Assembly: GCF_927798175.1 (NCBI RefSeq)
Contig: NZ_CAKMMP010000001.1
Location: forward strand, 496,001 to 560,000
DNA from: Paenibacillus sp. JJ-223
Lineage (GTDB): Bacteria; Bacillota; Bacilli; Paenibacillales; Paenibacillaceae
DNA length: 64,000 bases
Reading direction: 5' to 3'
The notes beneath the pieces were generated by a model. That model ran no database searches. It was not told where the DNA came from and saw only the letters and a program-made list of their open reading frames with translations. Numbering within the stretch: position 1 is the first letter of the stretch; every line of letters starts with the position of its first letter. Shown here piece after piece: positions 52,723 to 61,052 of this stretch. The position numbers were made by a program, and so were the translations under genes.

Positions 52723-53553
52723 GTGAAGAAAAGCCGCCGTATTCAGCAGATTATCGTTTACTCGATCCTCATTGCGGGAGCTGCCTTCTGCTTGCTGCCC
52801 CTGTTTTGGCTGGTACGCAGTTCCATGATGAATTCGCTGCAAATTTTCGAGATGCCGCCGAAGTGGATTCCTTCGCCCTTTCAGCTTCAAAACTATGTGG
52901 AGGCGCTAACCACCATCGACTTTTTCCTGTTTTTCCGCAACACACTGATCATTACGGTCAGCTGTCTGTTTGGAGCACTCTTCAGCAGTTCGATTGGAGC
53001 TTACAGCTACGCCAGGCTGGAATGGCCGGGAAGACGGCTCTTCTTCGGCCTGCTGCTGGCCAGCATGATGCTTCCCGGCGCCGTCACCTTGATTCCTACG
53101 TTTATCGGGTGGAGGTTTGCCGACCTGATCAATACGTATGTCCCGCTGATTCTGCCGGTATGGTTTGGCTCGGCCTTTGATATCTTTTTGCTCCGGCAGT
53201 TTTATTCCACGATACCGAAAGATATGGACGAAGCTGCATATGTGGATGGTGCAGGCCCGTGGACCATTTTCACCCGGATCATCATTCCTTTGTCCAAACC
53301 ACCTCTCATCGTGATCGGATTGTTCTCCTTTATGAATTCCTGGAACGACTTCATGGGACCGCTGGTGTACTTGAATGAGGAGAGAAAGTTCACGCTGGCG
53401 CTGGGCCTGCAAATGTTTCAGTCGCTTCACAGCGCGCAGTGGCACCTTCTGATGGCGGCCTCGACTGTGGTCATTTTACCGGTCATCGTCGTTTTTTTCA
53501 TAGGCCAGCGTTATTTTATCGAAGGAATTACGTTGACCGGAATGAAGGGGTAA
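52723..53553 (+). CDS. Sugar ABC transporter permease (UgpE/MalG type)
   Basis: 276 residues from a GTG with GCGAGGTG upstream; the stop of the previous gene is 6 nt away. Six membrane helices; the EAA loop is MDEAAYVDGAGPWTIFTRIIIPLSKPPLIVI at about 167-196; the C-terminus FIEGITLTGMKG is typical. Completes the CUT1 importer. About 120 nt separate it from the catabolic genes, with a 17-bp palindrome in between. Confidence 0.92.
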   Translation: MKKSRRIQQIIVYSILIAGAAFCLLPLFWLVRSSMMNSLQIFEMPPKWIPSPFQLQNYVEALTTIDFFLFFRNTLIITVSCLFGALFSSSIGAYSYARLEWPGRRLFFGLLLASMMLPGAVTLIPTFIGWRFADLINTYVPLILPVWFGSAFDIFLLRQFYSTIPKDMDEAAYVDGAGPWTIFTRIIIPLSKPPLIVIGLFSFMNSWNDFMGPLVYLNEERKFTLALGLQMFQSLHSAQWHLLMAASTVVILPVIVVFFIGQRYFIEGITLTGMKG

Positions 53554-53575
53554 TTCAGGAGTCGGCATCCCTATA

Positions 53576-53592
53576 ATTCAACATTGTTGAAT
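53576..53592. promoter_or_regulatory. Palindrome upstream of the catabolic genes
   Basis: ATTCAACATTGTTGAAT is a perfect inverted repeat (8-bp arms, one central base) in the 120-nt gap between the transporter and the M24 peptidase gene. It has the form of an operator for a dimeric regulator; the XRE-cupin protein is a candidate. ATGTTGAAT recurs at about 46,330 just upstream of the xre-cupin gene. Confidence 0.6.
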
Positions 53593-53673
53593 AAAATTCC
53601 ACTTCATTTCGTTACATGCTGAAGAGACTGTATACATTCGCTTTGTCACAATACGGTAGGAGCGTGATCCAAT

Positions 53674-54744
53674 ATGAAAGCTCGGCGACTCGGCAAGGCA
53701 AGAGAAGCAATTGCGCGGCAGGAACTGGATGCACTGTTGATTTCCAGTCCGTTTAACCGGAGATACGTTACCGGCTTTACGGGCACCGCCGGTTGGGCCG
53801 TAATTACACAGGAGCAGGCATGGCTGGTGACCGATTTTCGTTATGTTCGCCAAGCGGAGCAGCAAGCCATGGAATTTGAAGTGGTGCAGCATGGGGGCGA
53901 GCCTCTTGAATTCATCCGTGAAAAACTGAGTACTGCCGGCGTCAAGAAAATGGGGTTTGAAAAACATCATGTTCCTTTTGCCGACTATGAAGCGTACGAG
54001 CGGACGTTTGCAGGGATCGAGCTGGCGCCAACCGGGAATGTCATCGAAAAGCTGCGCGGGATCAAGGACGAGGAGGAACAGCGTTGTATCCGCAAGGCGA
54101 TCGAAATTACGGAACAGGCTTTTGCGTTTATTCTGGGCGTAATGAAGCCGGGCGTGACCGAAAGGGATGTGGCGACGGAGCTGGAATATTTCATGCGTAA
54201 AAAAGGCGCGGTGTCGTCGGCGTATCCGACCATCGTCGCTTCCGGCGCGCGCTCGGCGCTTCCGCACGGATTGGCCAGCGACAAGCCGCTGGGCATGAAT
54301 GAATTCGTGACCCTGGATTTCGGCGCGAATTACGATGGATACTGTTCCGATTTGACGCGCACGGTTTTTATCGGCAAACCAACCGAGCGCCATCGGGAAA
54401 TATACGGGATCGTGTTGGACGCTAACAAATCCGTTCTGGAGGGACTGAAGCCGGGCATGACCGGGAAGGAGGGCGACGCGTTGGCCAGGGAGTATATTTC
54501 CCGCCGCGGGTACGGGGAGTATTTCGGCCATGGCCTTGGTCACGCCTTTGGTTTGGAGATTCACGAGCTTATGCGGTTTTCCAAACAAACGGAGGATCGG
54601 CTGGAGCCTGGCATGATTATGACGGTTGAGCCCGGCATCTATCTTCCTGATTTTGGAGGCGTCCGCATCGAAGACGACATTCTGATTACCGATACGGGCA
54701 TTGAAGTGCTGACAACATCGAATAAAGAACTGATTGTGTTGTAA
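53674..54744 (+). CDS. M24 family Xaa-Pro-type peptidase
   Basis: 356 residues: creatinase N-terminal domain (1-125) and pita-bread catalytic domain (about 130-350). All five metal ligands appear intact: D in TLDFGANYDG, D in SDLTRTV, H in GHGLGHAFG, E in TVEPGIY and E in VRIEDD. Cytoplasmic. Members cleave Xaa-Pro or Pro-containing dipeptides, releasing proline or hydroxyproline from imported peptides. It is first in the catabolic run, 120 nt after the permease gene, and is followed by the DAO gene after 23 nt. Confidence 0.92.
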   Translation: MKARRLGKAREAIARQELDALLISSPFNRRYVTGFTGTAGWAVITQEQAWLVTDFRYVRQAEQQAMEFEVVQHGGEPLEFIREKLSTAGVKKMGFEKHHVPFADYEAYERTFAGIELAPTGNVIEKLRGIKDEEEQRCIRKAIEITEQAFAFILGVMKPGVTERDVATELEYFMRKKGAVSSAYPTIVASGARSALPHGLASDKPLGMNEFVTLDFGANYDGYCSDLTRTVFIGKPTERHREIYGIVLDANKSVLEGLKPGMTGKEGDALAREYISRRGYGEYFGHGLGHAFGLEIHELMRFSKQTEDRLEPGMIMTVEPGIYLPDFGGVRIEDDILITDTGIEVLTTSNKELIVL

Positions 54745-54767
54745 GAGGGGAGGCAGGGGAGCGATTC

Positions 54768-55964
54768 ATGAATGCGGAATCTGCGGAAGTTGTCGTCATC
54801 GGCGGAGGCATTATCGGCCTGTCCATTGCTTATTATGCAGCGAAGCAAGGTATGGACGTGATTGTGGTGGAGCGAGGGGAGCTCGCCGGAGGAACCTCAT
54901 CCAAATGCGACGGCAATATTCTTGCGATTGACAAGGACCCCGGCTTTGACAGCCAGATGTCCTTAAAATCGCAGGAGCTGGTGGCGGAATGGGCTCGGGA
55001 GCTGGGTGAGGAATTTGAATACCGCGCCCCCGGCAGCATTCTGGTCTGCGAGACGGAAGAGGAGATGCTTGCCGCCGAAAACTGGGTTTTACGCCAGCGT
55101 GAGGCCGGCCTTCCGTTCCGCATGCTCGACCAGAAAGATCTGCGCGGCGAATGGCCGGCACTGGCCGAAGATCTGCCCGGCGGCTTGGAGTGTGCCACAG
55201 ATTCGACGGTGAATCCGGTGCTGCTGGCCTATTCGCTGGCATCTGCCGCCCGACGGTACGGAGCCAGGCTGCGGAACCATACGCCCGTTACGGCGATTTT
55301 GCTTGATGCAAAGCGGAGAATACGCGGAGTGGAGACGGCCGCCGGCACGATTCATACCCGGACCGTCATCAATGCTGCAGGGGTATGGTCGAAGCATATC
55401 GGACAAATGGTCGGGCTGGATATTCCGATCGAACCCCGCAAGGGTCACATTCTGGTCGCTTCCCGCTGGGAGAGCATCGGGAAGCGAAAGGTGATGGAAT
55501 TCGGTTACCTGATGAGCAAGTTTGGCGGAAAACGCAGCGTGGAACCGAAATTTGAACAATACGGGATCGCGCTCGTATTCGAACCGACTGCTTCGCAAAA
55601 TTTCCTGATTGGCTCGAGCCGCCAATTTGTAGGGATGGACGCCCGGGTGGATCAGGAGGTCATCCGGCTTATCGCCGAAAGAGCAATCCGGTTTTTTCCT
55701 GTCCTGAAACAGGTTCCGCTGCTTCGGACCTACGCGGGGCTTCGCCCTTGGACGCCGGATCATTTGCCCATCGTATCTGCCGTTGATGAAATTCCCGGAT
55801 TCTACATTGCGGCAGGACACGAGGGCGATGGCATCAGCCTCGCGGCCGTTACGGGAAAAGTCATTAGCGAAATGCTGAAAGGAGTCCCGACCTGCATTCC
55901 GGTTGATCCGCTGCGTTATGACCGTTTCCGCCGAGAGGCGGGCAGACAGGAGGTAGTCTTTTGA
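54768..55964 (+). CDS. FAD-dependent amino-acid dehydrogenase, DAO (beta) subunit
   Basis: 398 residues. N-terminal dinucleotide fold VVVIGGGIIGLSIAYYAAKQGMDVIVVERG and the DAO fold including PRKGHILVASRW and GLRPWTPDHLPIVSAVDEIPGFYIAAGHEGDGISLA near the end. This is the catalytic flavoprotein of heteromeric D-hydroxyproline/proline dehydrogenases (LhpB-, HcnC-, OoxB-like), which oxidise cis-4-hydroxy-D-proline to the pyrroline. Its partners (BFD, Fer2 and FAD proteins) are encoded at 60448-62266. The stop overlaps the epimerase start by 3 nt. Confidence 0.88.
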   Translation: MNAESAEVVVIGGGIIGLSIAYYAAKQGMDVIVVERGELAGGTSSKCDGNILAIDKDPGFDSQMSLKSQELVAEWARELGEEFEYRAPGSILVCETEEEMLAAENWVLRQREAGLPFRMLDQKDLRGEWPALAEDLPGGLECATDSTVNPVLLAYSLASAARRYGARLRNHTPVTAILLDAKRRIRGVETAAGTIHTRTVINAAGVWSKHIGQMVGLDIPIEPRKGHILVASRWESIGKRKVMEFGYLMSKFGGKRSVEPKFEQYGIALVFEPTASQNFLIGSSRQFVGMDARVDQEVIRLIAERAIRFFPVLKQVPLLRTYAGLRPWTPDHLPIVSAVDEIPGFYIAAGHEGDGISLAAVTGKVISEMLKGVPTCIPVDPLRYDRFRREAGRQEVVF

Positions 55965-56962
55965 AAATATCCAAGCTGGTGACCACCATCGACACGCACA
56001 CGGGGGGAAACCCCACCCGGACCGTAACAAGCGGAGCACCCGAGCTGATCGGCTGCACAATGACCGAGAAGATGGTGTACATGTCCGAGCATTACGACGA
56101 TTTTCGCCGGGCCCTGATGCTGGAGCCGCGGGGACACGAAGTCATGTCAGGCTGCATTTTGACCCCGCCATGCAATAAAGAGGCAGACATCGGGGTTGTC
56201 TTCATTGAAAGCGGCGGATATTTACCGATGTGCGGACACGACACCATCGGTTTATGCACCGCGTTGATCGAGGGAGGAATTTACCCGGGAAGCAAGGACG
56301 TCATCCATTTGGATACGCCGGCGGGTATGGTGAAAGCAAAGCTTACGGTGGAGAACGGAAAGGTGAAAAAGGTTTCGTTCACCAACATCGCCTCCTTTTT
56401 ATATCAGTCGGATGTACGGGTTCGCGTGGAGGGCATTGGCGTCATTTCCATGGATATTGCGTACGGGGGCAATTTTTACGGGCTTGTGGATGCGCGTCCG
56501 CTTCGTCTGCCGCTCGTTCCCGGCCGCGGTTCGGAAATCGTCGGGCTGGCGATCAAGATCCGGGAGGCGGTCAATCGTGAAATCGAGGTGGTACATCCCG
56601 AATTTCCCGTCATTCGCGGACTCACCCATATCGAGTTCTATAGTGATCCCGTATCGCCGTCGGCCAGCTGCCGGAATACGGTGGTTGTGCCCCCCGGCGG
56701 CATTGACCGCTCTCCCTGCGGCACGGGGACTTCGGCGAAGGTTGCTGTGCTTTACGCCAAGGGGGAACTGCAAAAGGGAGAGGAGTTTGTGCATGAAAGC
56801 ATTGTGGGCTCCATGTTCCGGGCCAAAGTGTTGGAGGAAACGACCGTGGGCGGCAGGACGGCAGTCATTCCCGAAATATCCGGTTCGGCATGGATTACGG
56901 GCTTTCATCAGTTTGTTTATCAGGACCAAGACCCGTTGAGTAAGGGATTCTTCCTGCTCTAA
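55961..56962 (+). CDS. Proline racemase family; likely 4-hydroxyproline 2-epimerase
   Basis: 333 residues from a TTG with AGGAGG upstream, overlapping the previous stop. Both active-site cysteines are present: C91 in MCGHDTIG and C253 in DRSPCGTGTS. A Cys/Cys pair means racemase or epimerase rather than the Cys/Thr dehydratase type. Given the pathway around it, conversion of trans-4-hydroxy-L-proline to cis-4-hydroxy-D-proline is likely. The next gene encodes a distant relative without these cysteines. Confidence 0.9.
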   Translation: MKISKLVTTIDTHTGGNPTRTVTSGAPELIGCTMTEKMVYMSEHYDDFRRALMLEPRGHEVMSGCILTPPCNKEADIGVVFIESGGYLPMCGHDTIGLCTALIEGGIYPGSKDVIHLDTPAGMVKAKLTVENGKVKKVSFTNIASFLYQSDVRVRVEGIGVISMDIAYGGNFYGLVDARPLRLPLVPGRGSEIVGLAIKIREAVNREIEVVHPEFPVIRGLTHIEFYSDPVSPSASCRNTVVVPPGGIDRSPCGTGTSAKVAVLYAKGELQKGEEFVHESIVGSMFRAKVLEETTVGGRTAVIPEISGSAWITGFHQFVYQDQDPLSKGFFLL

Positions 56963-56984
56963 CGAAGTTAATCGGAGGCCAGCT

Positions 56985-58007
56985 ATGGAAACAACGAAAT
57001 GGTATGCGGCGCTCGATACGCATTCCTGCGGTCAGCCGCTGCGGATCATCACCGGGGGGCTGCCGCAGATCAGCGGCTCCTCCCAGTATGAGAAGTCTTT
57101 ATTTTTCAAACGACATTTCGATTCCGTCCGAAAGCTGCTGCTGGCTGAACCGCGTGGACACCGCGAGATGACGGGGGCGATTGTGACGGCACCAACGACG
57201 GAGGAAGCAAGCTTCGGACTGTTATTCCTGAACCAGGCCGGCCTTTCGGCCATTAGCGGCCACGGAATCATCGCCGCCGTCGCGGCATGGACGTCGACAG
57301 GACAGCTGTCTCCCTCCGAAGCGGCCAAAGGCATTCTGATCGATTGCCCTGCCGGAACGGTCAAGGCATTTGCCGACTGCGACGGGCATGAGGTCCGGTC
57401 GGTTTCTTTTTGGAATGTCCCAAGCTTCGTGTATGCCGAGCAGCTTGCGGTGAAGGTTCAAGGCATGGAGGCAAGGGTCGATGTCGCCTTTGGCGGTGAG
57501 TTTTATGCTGTCGTCGATACGTCGATGTGGGAAACCGGTGATGTTTTTGCGCTTCCGAAGCTGCGGGAATGGGGCAGGCTGATCCGGGAGGAGATCGAGC
57601 GGCAGCTTGAGGTAAGGCATCCGCAATTGGACTGGATAACCGGAATTAACGGCGTCTTTTTTTATCAAAGGCACGATGCAACGGGCGATGACGGACACCC
57701 GAACCGGCTCGCATATCGCTGTGCGGCTGCATTGGCCGGAGAGCAGCTTGATCGGTCGCCCGGAGGGGCCGCCGCCTGCGCCCACATGGCGGTTCTGCAT
57801 GCCCGCTGTCCGCTGGAGCCCGGGCAGCAGGTTATATATGAAGGCATCACTGGCGCCCAAATCGTAGGAAGCATCGCGAGTGAAACGGAAACTCACGGGT
57901 ATCATGCCGTCATTCCCAGCCTTACCGGAACTGCTCACATTCTGGGCTTTATGAACTTTTTGCTCGATCCGTCGGACCCGCTGCCGGAAGGCTTTGTTCT
58001 GTACTGA
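56985..58007 (+). CDS. Proline racemase homologue lacking both catalytic cysteines
   Basis: 340 residues with the proline racemase fold and length (start CGQPLRIITGG, LLLAEPRGHREMTGAIVTAP, FGGEFYAVVDTSMW, end DPSDPLPEGFVLY). Alignment with the preceding protein shows C91 replaced by S91 (AISGHG) and C253 replaced by G260 (DRSPGGAAACAHM). Known active types in this family have Cys/Cys, Ser/Cys or Cys/Thr. A Ser/Gly pair is unusual; it may be inactive, a partner subunit, or have changed chemistry such as dehydration. Cotranscribed with the active homologue, 22 nt after it. Confidence 0.85.
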   Translation: METTKWYAALDTHSCGQPLRIITGGLPQISGSSQYEKSLFFKRHFDSVRKLLLAEPRGHREMTGAIVTAPTTEEASFGLLFLNQAGLSAISGHGIIAAVAAWTSTGQLSPSEAAKGILIDCPAGTVKAFADCDGHEVRSVSFWNVPSFVYAEQLAVKVQGMEARVDVAFGGEFYAVVDTSMWETGDVFALPKLREWGRLIREEIERQLEVRHPQLDWITGINGVFFYQRHDATGDDGHPNRLAYRCAAALAGEQLDRSPGGAAACAHMAVLHARCPLEPGQQVIYEGITGAQIVGSIASETETHGYHAVIPSLTGTAHILGFMNFLLDPSDPLPEGFVLY

Positions 58008-58054
58008 ATCGAGTTCGATGCAGGCTGGATAACACTGAGGGGAGAAATATCAAT

Positions 58055-58942
58055 ATGCCAACATTTGAAGGGGTCTATGTCGCGCTTGTCACACCGTTTA
58101 CAGCGGATTACGAGGTCGATTACCAGCGTCTTGCCGAGCTTTGCGATACGCTCATCTTACAGGGCGTGAACGGTTTGATTCCAGCCGGATCATTGGGCGA
58201 ATATGCAACTTTGACGCAGGAGGAGCGGGCCAAGGTGGTGGAGACGGTCATCGAAGCCGCGGCAGGACGAGTGCCGGTGGTCGTCGGCTCCGCGGCGCCT
58301 TCCACCAAGCAGGCTGTAGATTGGGTACGGCACGCCAGGGATGCGGGAGCCGCCGGCGTGATGGCCTTGCCGCCGATCAATTACAAGCCGCTCGAGTCTG
58401 AGGTCGTCGCTCATTATGAAGCACTGAATGAAGTGGGGTTACCGATCATCGTTTACAACAACCCGCATGATTACAAAGTCGATTTGACGCCAGAGCTGCT
58501 TTCCAGACTTTCCGGACTTGAACATGTCGTGGCCGTGAAGGAATTCTCCGGGGATATCCGCCGCGTGCACGCTATTTTGGCCCATACCGATCTGGAAGTG
58601 ATGATCGGCGTTGACGATTTAGCCATGGAAGGTGCGTTGTGCGGAGCAACGGGCTGGATTTCGGGCGTGCCGAATGCCCTGCCCAAGGAAGGCGTGGAGC
58701 TGTTTAATCTGGCGAGACAAGGAAAAGTTCAGGAGGCAACCGATCTATATCGCCATCTTCTCCCGCTGTTTCACTTCGATGCCAGTCCGCAGCTCGTCCA
58801 GTCGATCAAATATATGATGGAACTGGCCGGATTTTCGGCAGGACCGACGCGTCCGCCCCGCCTTCCTCTCCCGGCAGCCGAGTATGCCGCCATTAAGGAA
58901 GCATTTGAGTTTGCCGTGAAGCGCGAATGGAGCCAGCCATGA
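58055..58942 (+). CDS. DapA-family lyase; likely pyrroline-4-hydroxy-2-carboxylate deaminase
   Basis: 295 residues of the DHDPS/NAL class I aldolase fold: LVTPFTADYEVDYQRL, GLIPAGSLGEYATLTQEER, YNNPHDYKVDLTPELL with the conserved Tyr, and Schiff-base lysine K162 in VAVKEFSGD. In hydroxyproline pathways this family member (LhpC/HypD) converts the dehydrogenase product to 2-oxoglutarate semialdehyde with loss of ammonia. The neighbours make that the best assignment. Dihydrodipicolinate synthase is unlikely in this context. GGGGAG precedes the ATG. Confidence 0.85.
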   Translation: MPTFEGVYVALVTPFTADYEVDYQRLAELCDTLILQGVNGLIPAGSLGEYATLTQEERAKVVETVIEAAAGRVPVVVGSAAPSTKQAVDWVRHARDAGAAGVMALPPINYKPLESEVVAHYEALNEVGLPIIVYNNPHDYKVDLTPELLSRLSGLEHVVAVKEFSGDIRRVHAILAHTDLEVMIGVDDLAMEGALCGATGWISGVPNALPKEGVELFNLARQGKVQEATDLYRHLLPLFHFDASPQLVQSIKYMMELAGFSAGPTRPPRLPLPAAEYAAIKEAFEFAVKREWSQP

Positions 58943-58997
58943 TCACTGGACTTGGGGGATCAGCTGAATGATGAGCTTTGCAAAAGGAGGAACTCGA

Positions 58998-60434
58998 ATG
59001 AAAAACAGCCGCAACTGGATCGGTGGAGAATGGATCGAGCCGACGGCGGGAGAGTGCGCCGTATTCAGCCCATCCAATACCAAAGAGCAGGTAGGGGTGC
59101 TGCATTTATCGGATTCGTCGCAGGTCGTTCAGGCGGAGCAGGCGGCGCGAATAGCTTACGGCTCTTGGTCTGGCTTGAGCGGCCCCGCCAGAGCCGGTCA
59201 TTTGGAACGGATGGCGGATCTGCTGGAGTCGGCCTCGGATGACGTCGCCCTTCTCGCAAGCCTGGAGATGGGGAAACCGATTGCCGAAATGCGCGGGGAA
59301 GTAAGGCGGGGGATGAATCTGCTGCGTTATTACGCCGCCGAGGGCCTGCGGGCGAACGGTGCGGTCATCCCTTCGAGTGAGCGGAATGTGCTGCAATTCA
59401 CGAGAAAGGTTTCTCTCGGCGTGGCGGGCATCATTACGCCCTGGAACTTCCCCGTGGCCATTCCGATCTGGAAAATAGCGCCTGCGCTGATTTGCGGAAA
59501 CACGGTCGTATGGAAGCCGGCCGAGCTTGCATCGCTGACCGCGACCAGGCTGGCGGAACTGTTTGAAGCAGCTGGGCTTCCGCCCGGCGTCATCAATCTG
59601 GTTATCGGCAAGGGCAGCCGGATCGGCAAGGCGCTGCTGGAGGAAACGCCTTTGGACGCCGTGAGTTTTACCGGCTCCACGTCCACAGGACTTGGCATTG
59701 CTCAAATGTGCGCCAGGCGCAATATCAAATATCAGACCGAAATGGGCGGCAAAAATGCTGCCGTCGTATTAAACGACGCGGATCTTGAAACGGCTGTGCC
59801 GCTCATTGTCAGCGGCGCGTTTCGATCGGCTGGGCAAAAATGCACGGCAACAAGCCGGATTATCGTGGATTCAGGCATCTACGATTCGTTTGTCAGGGAA
59901 TTGTCGCATGCCATGTCCAACATCAAGCTGGCCCCGGCATTGGACAGCGAGGCTTACCTCGGTCCCGTGGCTTCCGCAGGACAGTATGAAACCGTCATGT
60001 CCTATGTGCATATGGCGAACGAACAAGCGGATATTCTGGCGCAGGGCCCGCCTGTCTCCGGAGATTCAGAGGGGTATTATATTCGGCCGATCGTAGCCGC
60101 CGGCGTAAGCGCAGGTCACCCACTGATCCAGGAGGAAATATTCGGCCCCGTCGCCGCGGTGCTGAAAGCGGCCGACTTTGACGAAGCGGTAGCTTTGTGC
60201 AATCAATCGATTTATGGGCTGAGCGCTTCGCTGTTTACCCGAAATTTATCGGCTGCCCATCGGTTCCTGGACGAGGCTCGGGCCGGAATGGTCCGTGTCA
60301 ATCAGGAAACCGCGGGTGTCGAGTATCAGTCCCCGTTTGGCGGCATGAAGCTGTCAAGCTCCCATTCGCGCGAACAGGGCCAGGCTGGACTGGATTTTTT
60401 TACCGAGCTTAAGACGTGCGCCATTTCTTATTGA
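58998..60434 (+). CDS. Aldehyde dehydrogenase; likely 2-oxoglutarate semialdehyde dehydrogenase
   Basis: 478 residues from ATG 58998 with AAAGGAGG. NAD(P)-binding (GIITPWNFPVAIPIWKIAPAL, VWKPAELASL, SFTGSTSTG), general base E248 in TEMGGKNAA, nucleophile C282 in GQKCTATSR, and oxyanion NQETAGVEYQSPFGG. It is the last step of the hydroxyproline pathway, forming 2-oxoglutarate for the TCA cycle. Closely follows the deaminase gene (55 nt). The start at 58968 in the same frame has no ribosome binding site. Confidence 0.88.
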   Translation: MKNSRNWIGGEWIEPTAGECAVFSPSNTKEQVGVLHLSDSSQVVQAEQAARIAYGSWSGLSGPARAGHLERMADLLESASDDVALLASLEMGKPIAEMRGEVRRGMNLLRYYAAEGLRANGAVIPSSERNVLQFTRKVSLGVAGIITPWNFPVAIPIWKIAPALICGNTVVWKPAELASLTATRLAELFEAAGLPPGVINLVIGKGSRIGKALLEETPLDAVSFTGSTSTGLGIAQMCARRNIKYQTEMGGKNAAVVLNDADLETAVPLIVSGAFRSAGQKCTATSRIIVDSGIYDSFVRELSHAMSNIKLAPALDSEAYLGPVASAGQYETVMSYVHMANEQADILAQGPPVSGDSEGYYIRPIVAAGVSAGHPLIQEEIFGPVAAVLKAADFDEAVALCNQSIYGLSASLFTRNLSAAHRFLDEARAGMVRVNQETAGVEYQSPFGGMKLSSSHSREQGQAGLDFFTELKTCAISY

Positions 60435-60447
60435 CAGGAGGTTTCCT

Positions 60448-60720
60448 ATGAAACGCCCTTCCATGATCATTTGCCGATGCGAAGAAGTAACCCTCGCTCA
60501 ATTGGAGACTGCCTACGGGTCAGGATGCCATACTTCGAGGCAGCTAAAAATGAAAACGCGGGCCGCCATGGGAGCTTGTCAGGGCAGGGTATGCAGACAT
60601 CTCCTCGAGACCTGGGTGCATGCCCAAAATCCGGAGTCACCCCGAGACCCGGAGCTCCTGTCCCACCGACCTCCGGTGCGGCCCGTGACCTTCGGCCAGT
60701 TGGCCAATGGTGAATTGTGA
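60448..60720 (+). CDS. BFD-like [2Fe-2S] protein, dehydrogenase subunit
   Basis: 90 residues. CRCEEVT at residues 9-15 and ACQGRVC at about 43-49 give the C-x-C ... C-x4-C pattern of bacterioferritin-associated-ferredoxin-like domains. In OoxA/HcnB-type enzymes this domain is usually the C-terminal part of the alpha subunit; here it is separate. AGGAGG precedes the ATG. The stop overlaps the next start (ATGA). Confidence 0.85.
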   Translation: MKRPSMIICRCEEVTLAQLETAYGSGCHTSRQLKMKTRAAMGACQGRVCRHLLETWVHAQNPESPRDPELLSHRPPVRPVTFGQLANGEL

Positions 60721-61052
60721 TGGAACGGATTACGAATCATCCGATATTGGGCCGATGGGAAAGAGGCAGGGAACCGGTCAGCTTTACGTTTGGCGGCAGG
60801 ACGCTGACCGGACTTCAGGGCGAGCCGATTACGGCTGCCCTGCTGGCCTCGGGGATTCGCAGGCTGCGCAGGCATGAGGAGTCCGGTGCGGTCCGCGGCC
60901 TGTATTGCGCCATCGGCCACTGCATGGAATGCCGGCTGACCGTGGAAGGCAAGGGGCAGGTGCGCTCCTGTCTAACCCCGCTTGAAGAGGGGATGCGCAT
61001 TTCCGAAGGGCGTCAGCTGTCTAATGAAATTACGGGGAGGAAGCTGCCATGA
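60720..61052 (+). CDS. (2Fe-2S)-binding protein, dehydrogenase subunit (Fer2_4)
   Basis: 110 residues (ATG 60720; a GTG at 60717 is in frame). The cluster ligands are in YCAIGHCMECRLTV and RSCLTP: C-x4-C-x2-C and a fourth Cys. This is the small ferredoxin-like subunit of hydroxyproline/amine dehydrogenases (LhpF, HcnA), carrying electrons between flavins. It overlaps the FAD-protein gene by 4 nt. The high base composition is like its neighbours. Confidence 0.88.
   Translation: MERITNHPILGRWERGREPVSFTFGGRTLTGLQGEPITAALLASGIRRLRRHEESGAVRGLYCAIGHCMECRLTVEGKGQVRSCLTPLEEGMRISEGRQLSNEITGRKLP

Noticed and set aside
51871..52890. A 339-codon minus-strand frame opposite the permease
   Set aside because: Very rich in His, Gln, Arg and Asp with no motifs; antisense shadow of a membrane protein gene.
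55089..56060. A 323-codon minus-strand frame
   Set aside because: Antisense to the DAO gene, which has a full FAD fold; no start signal.
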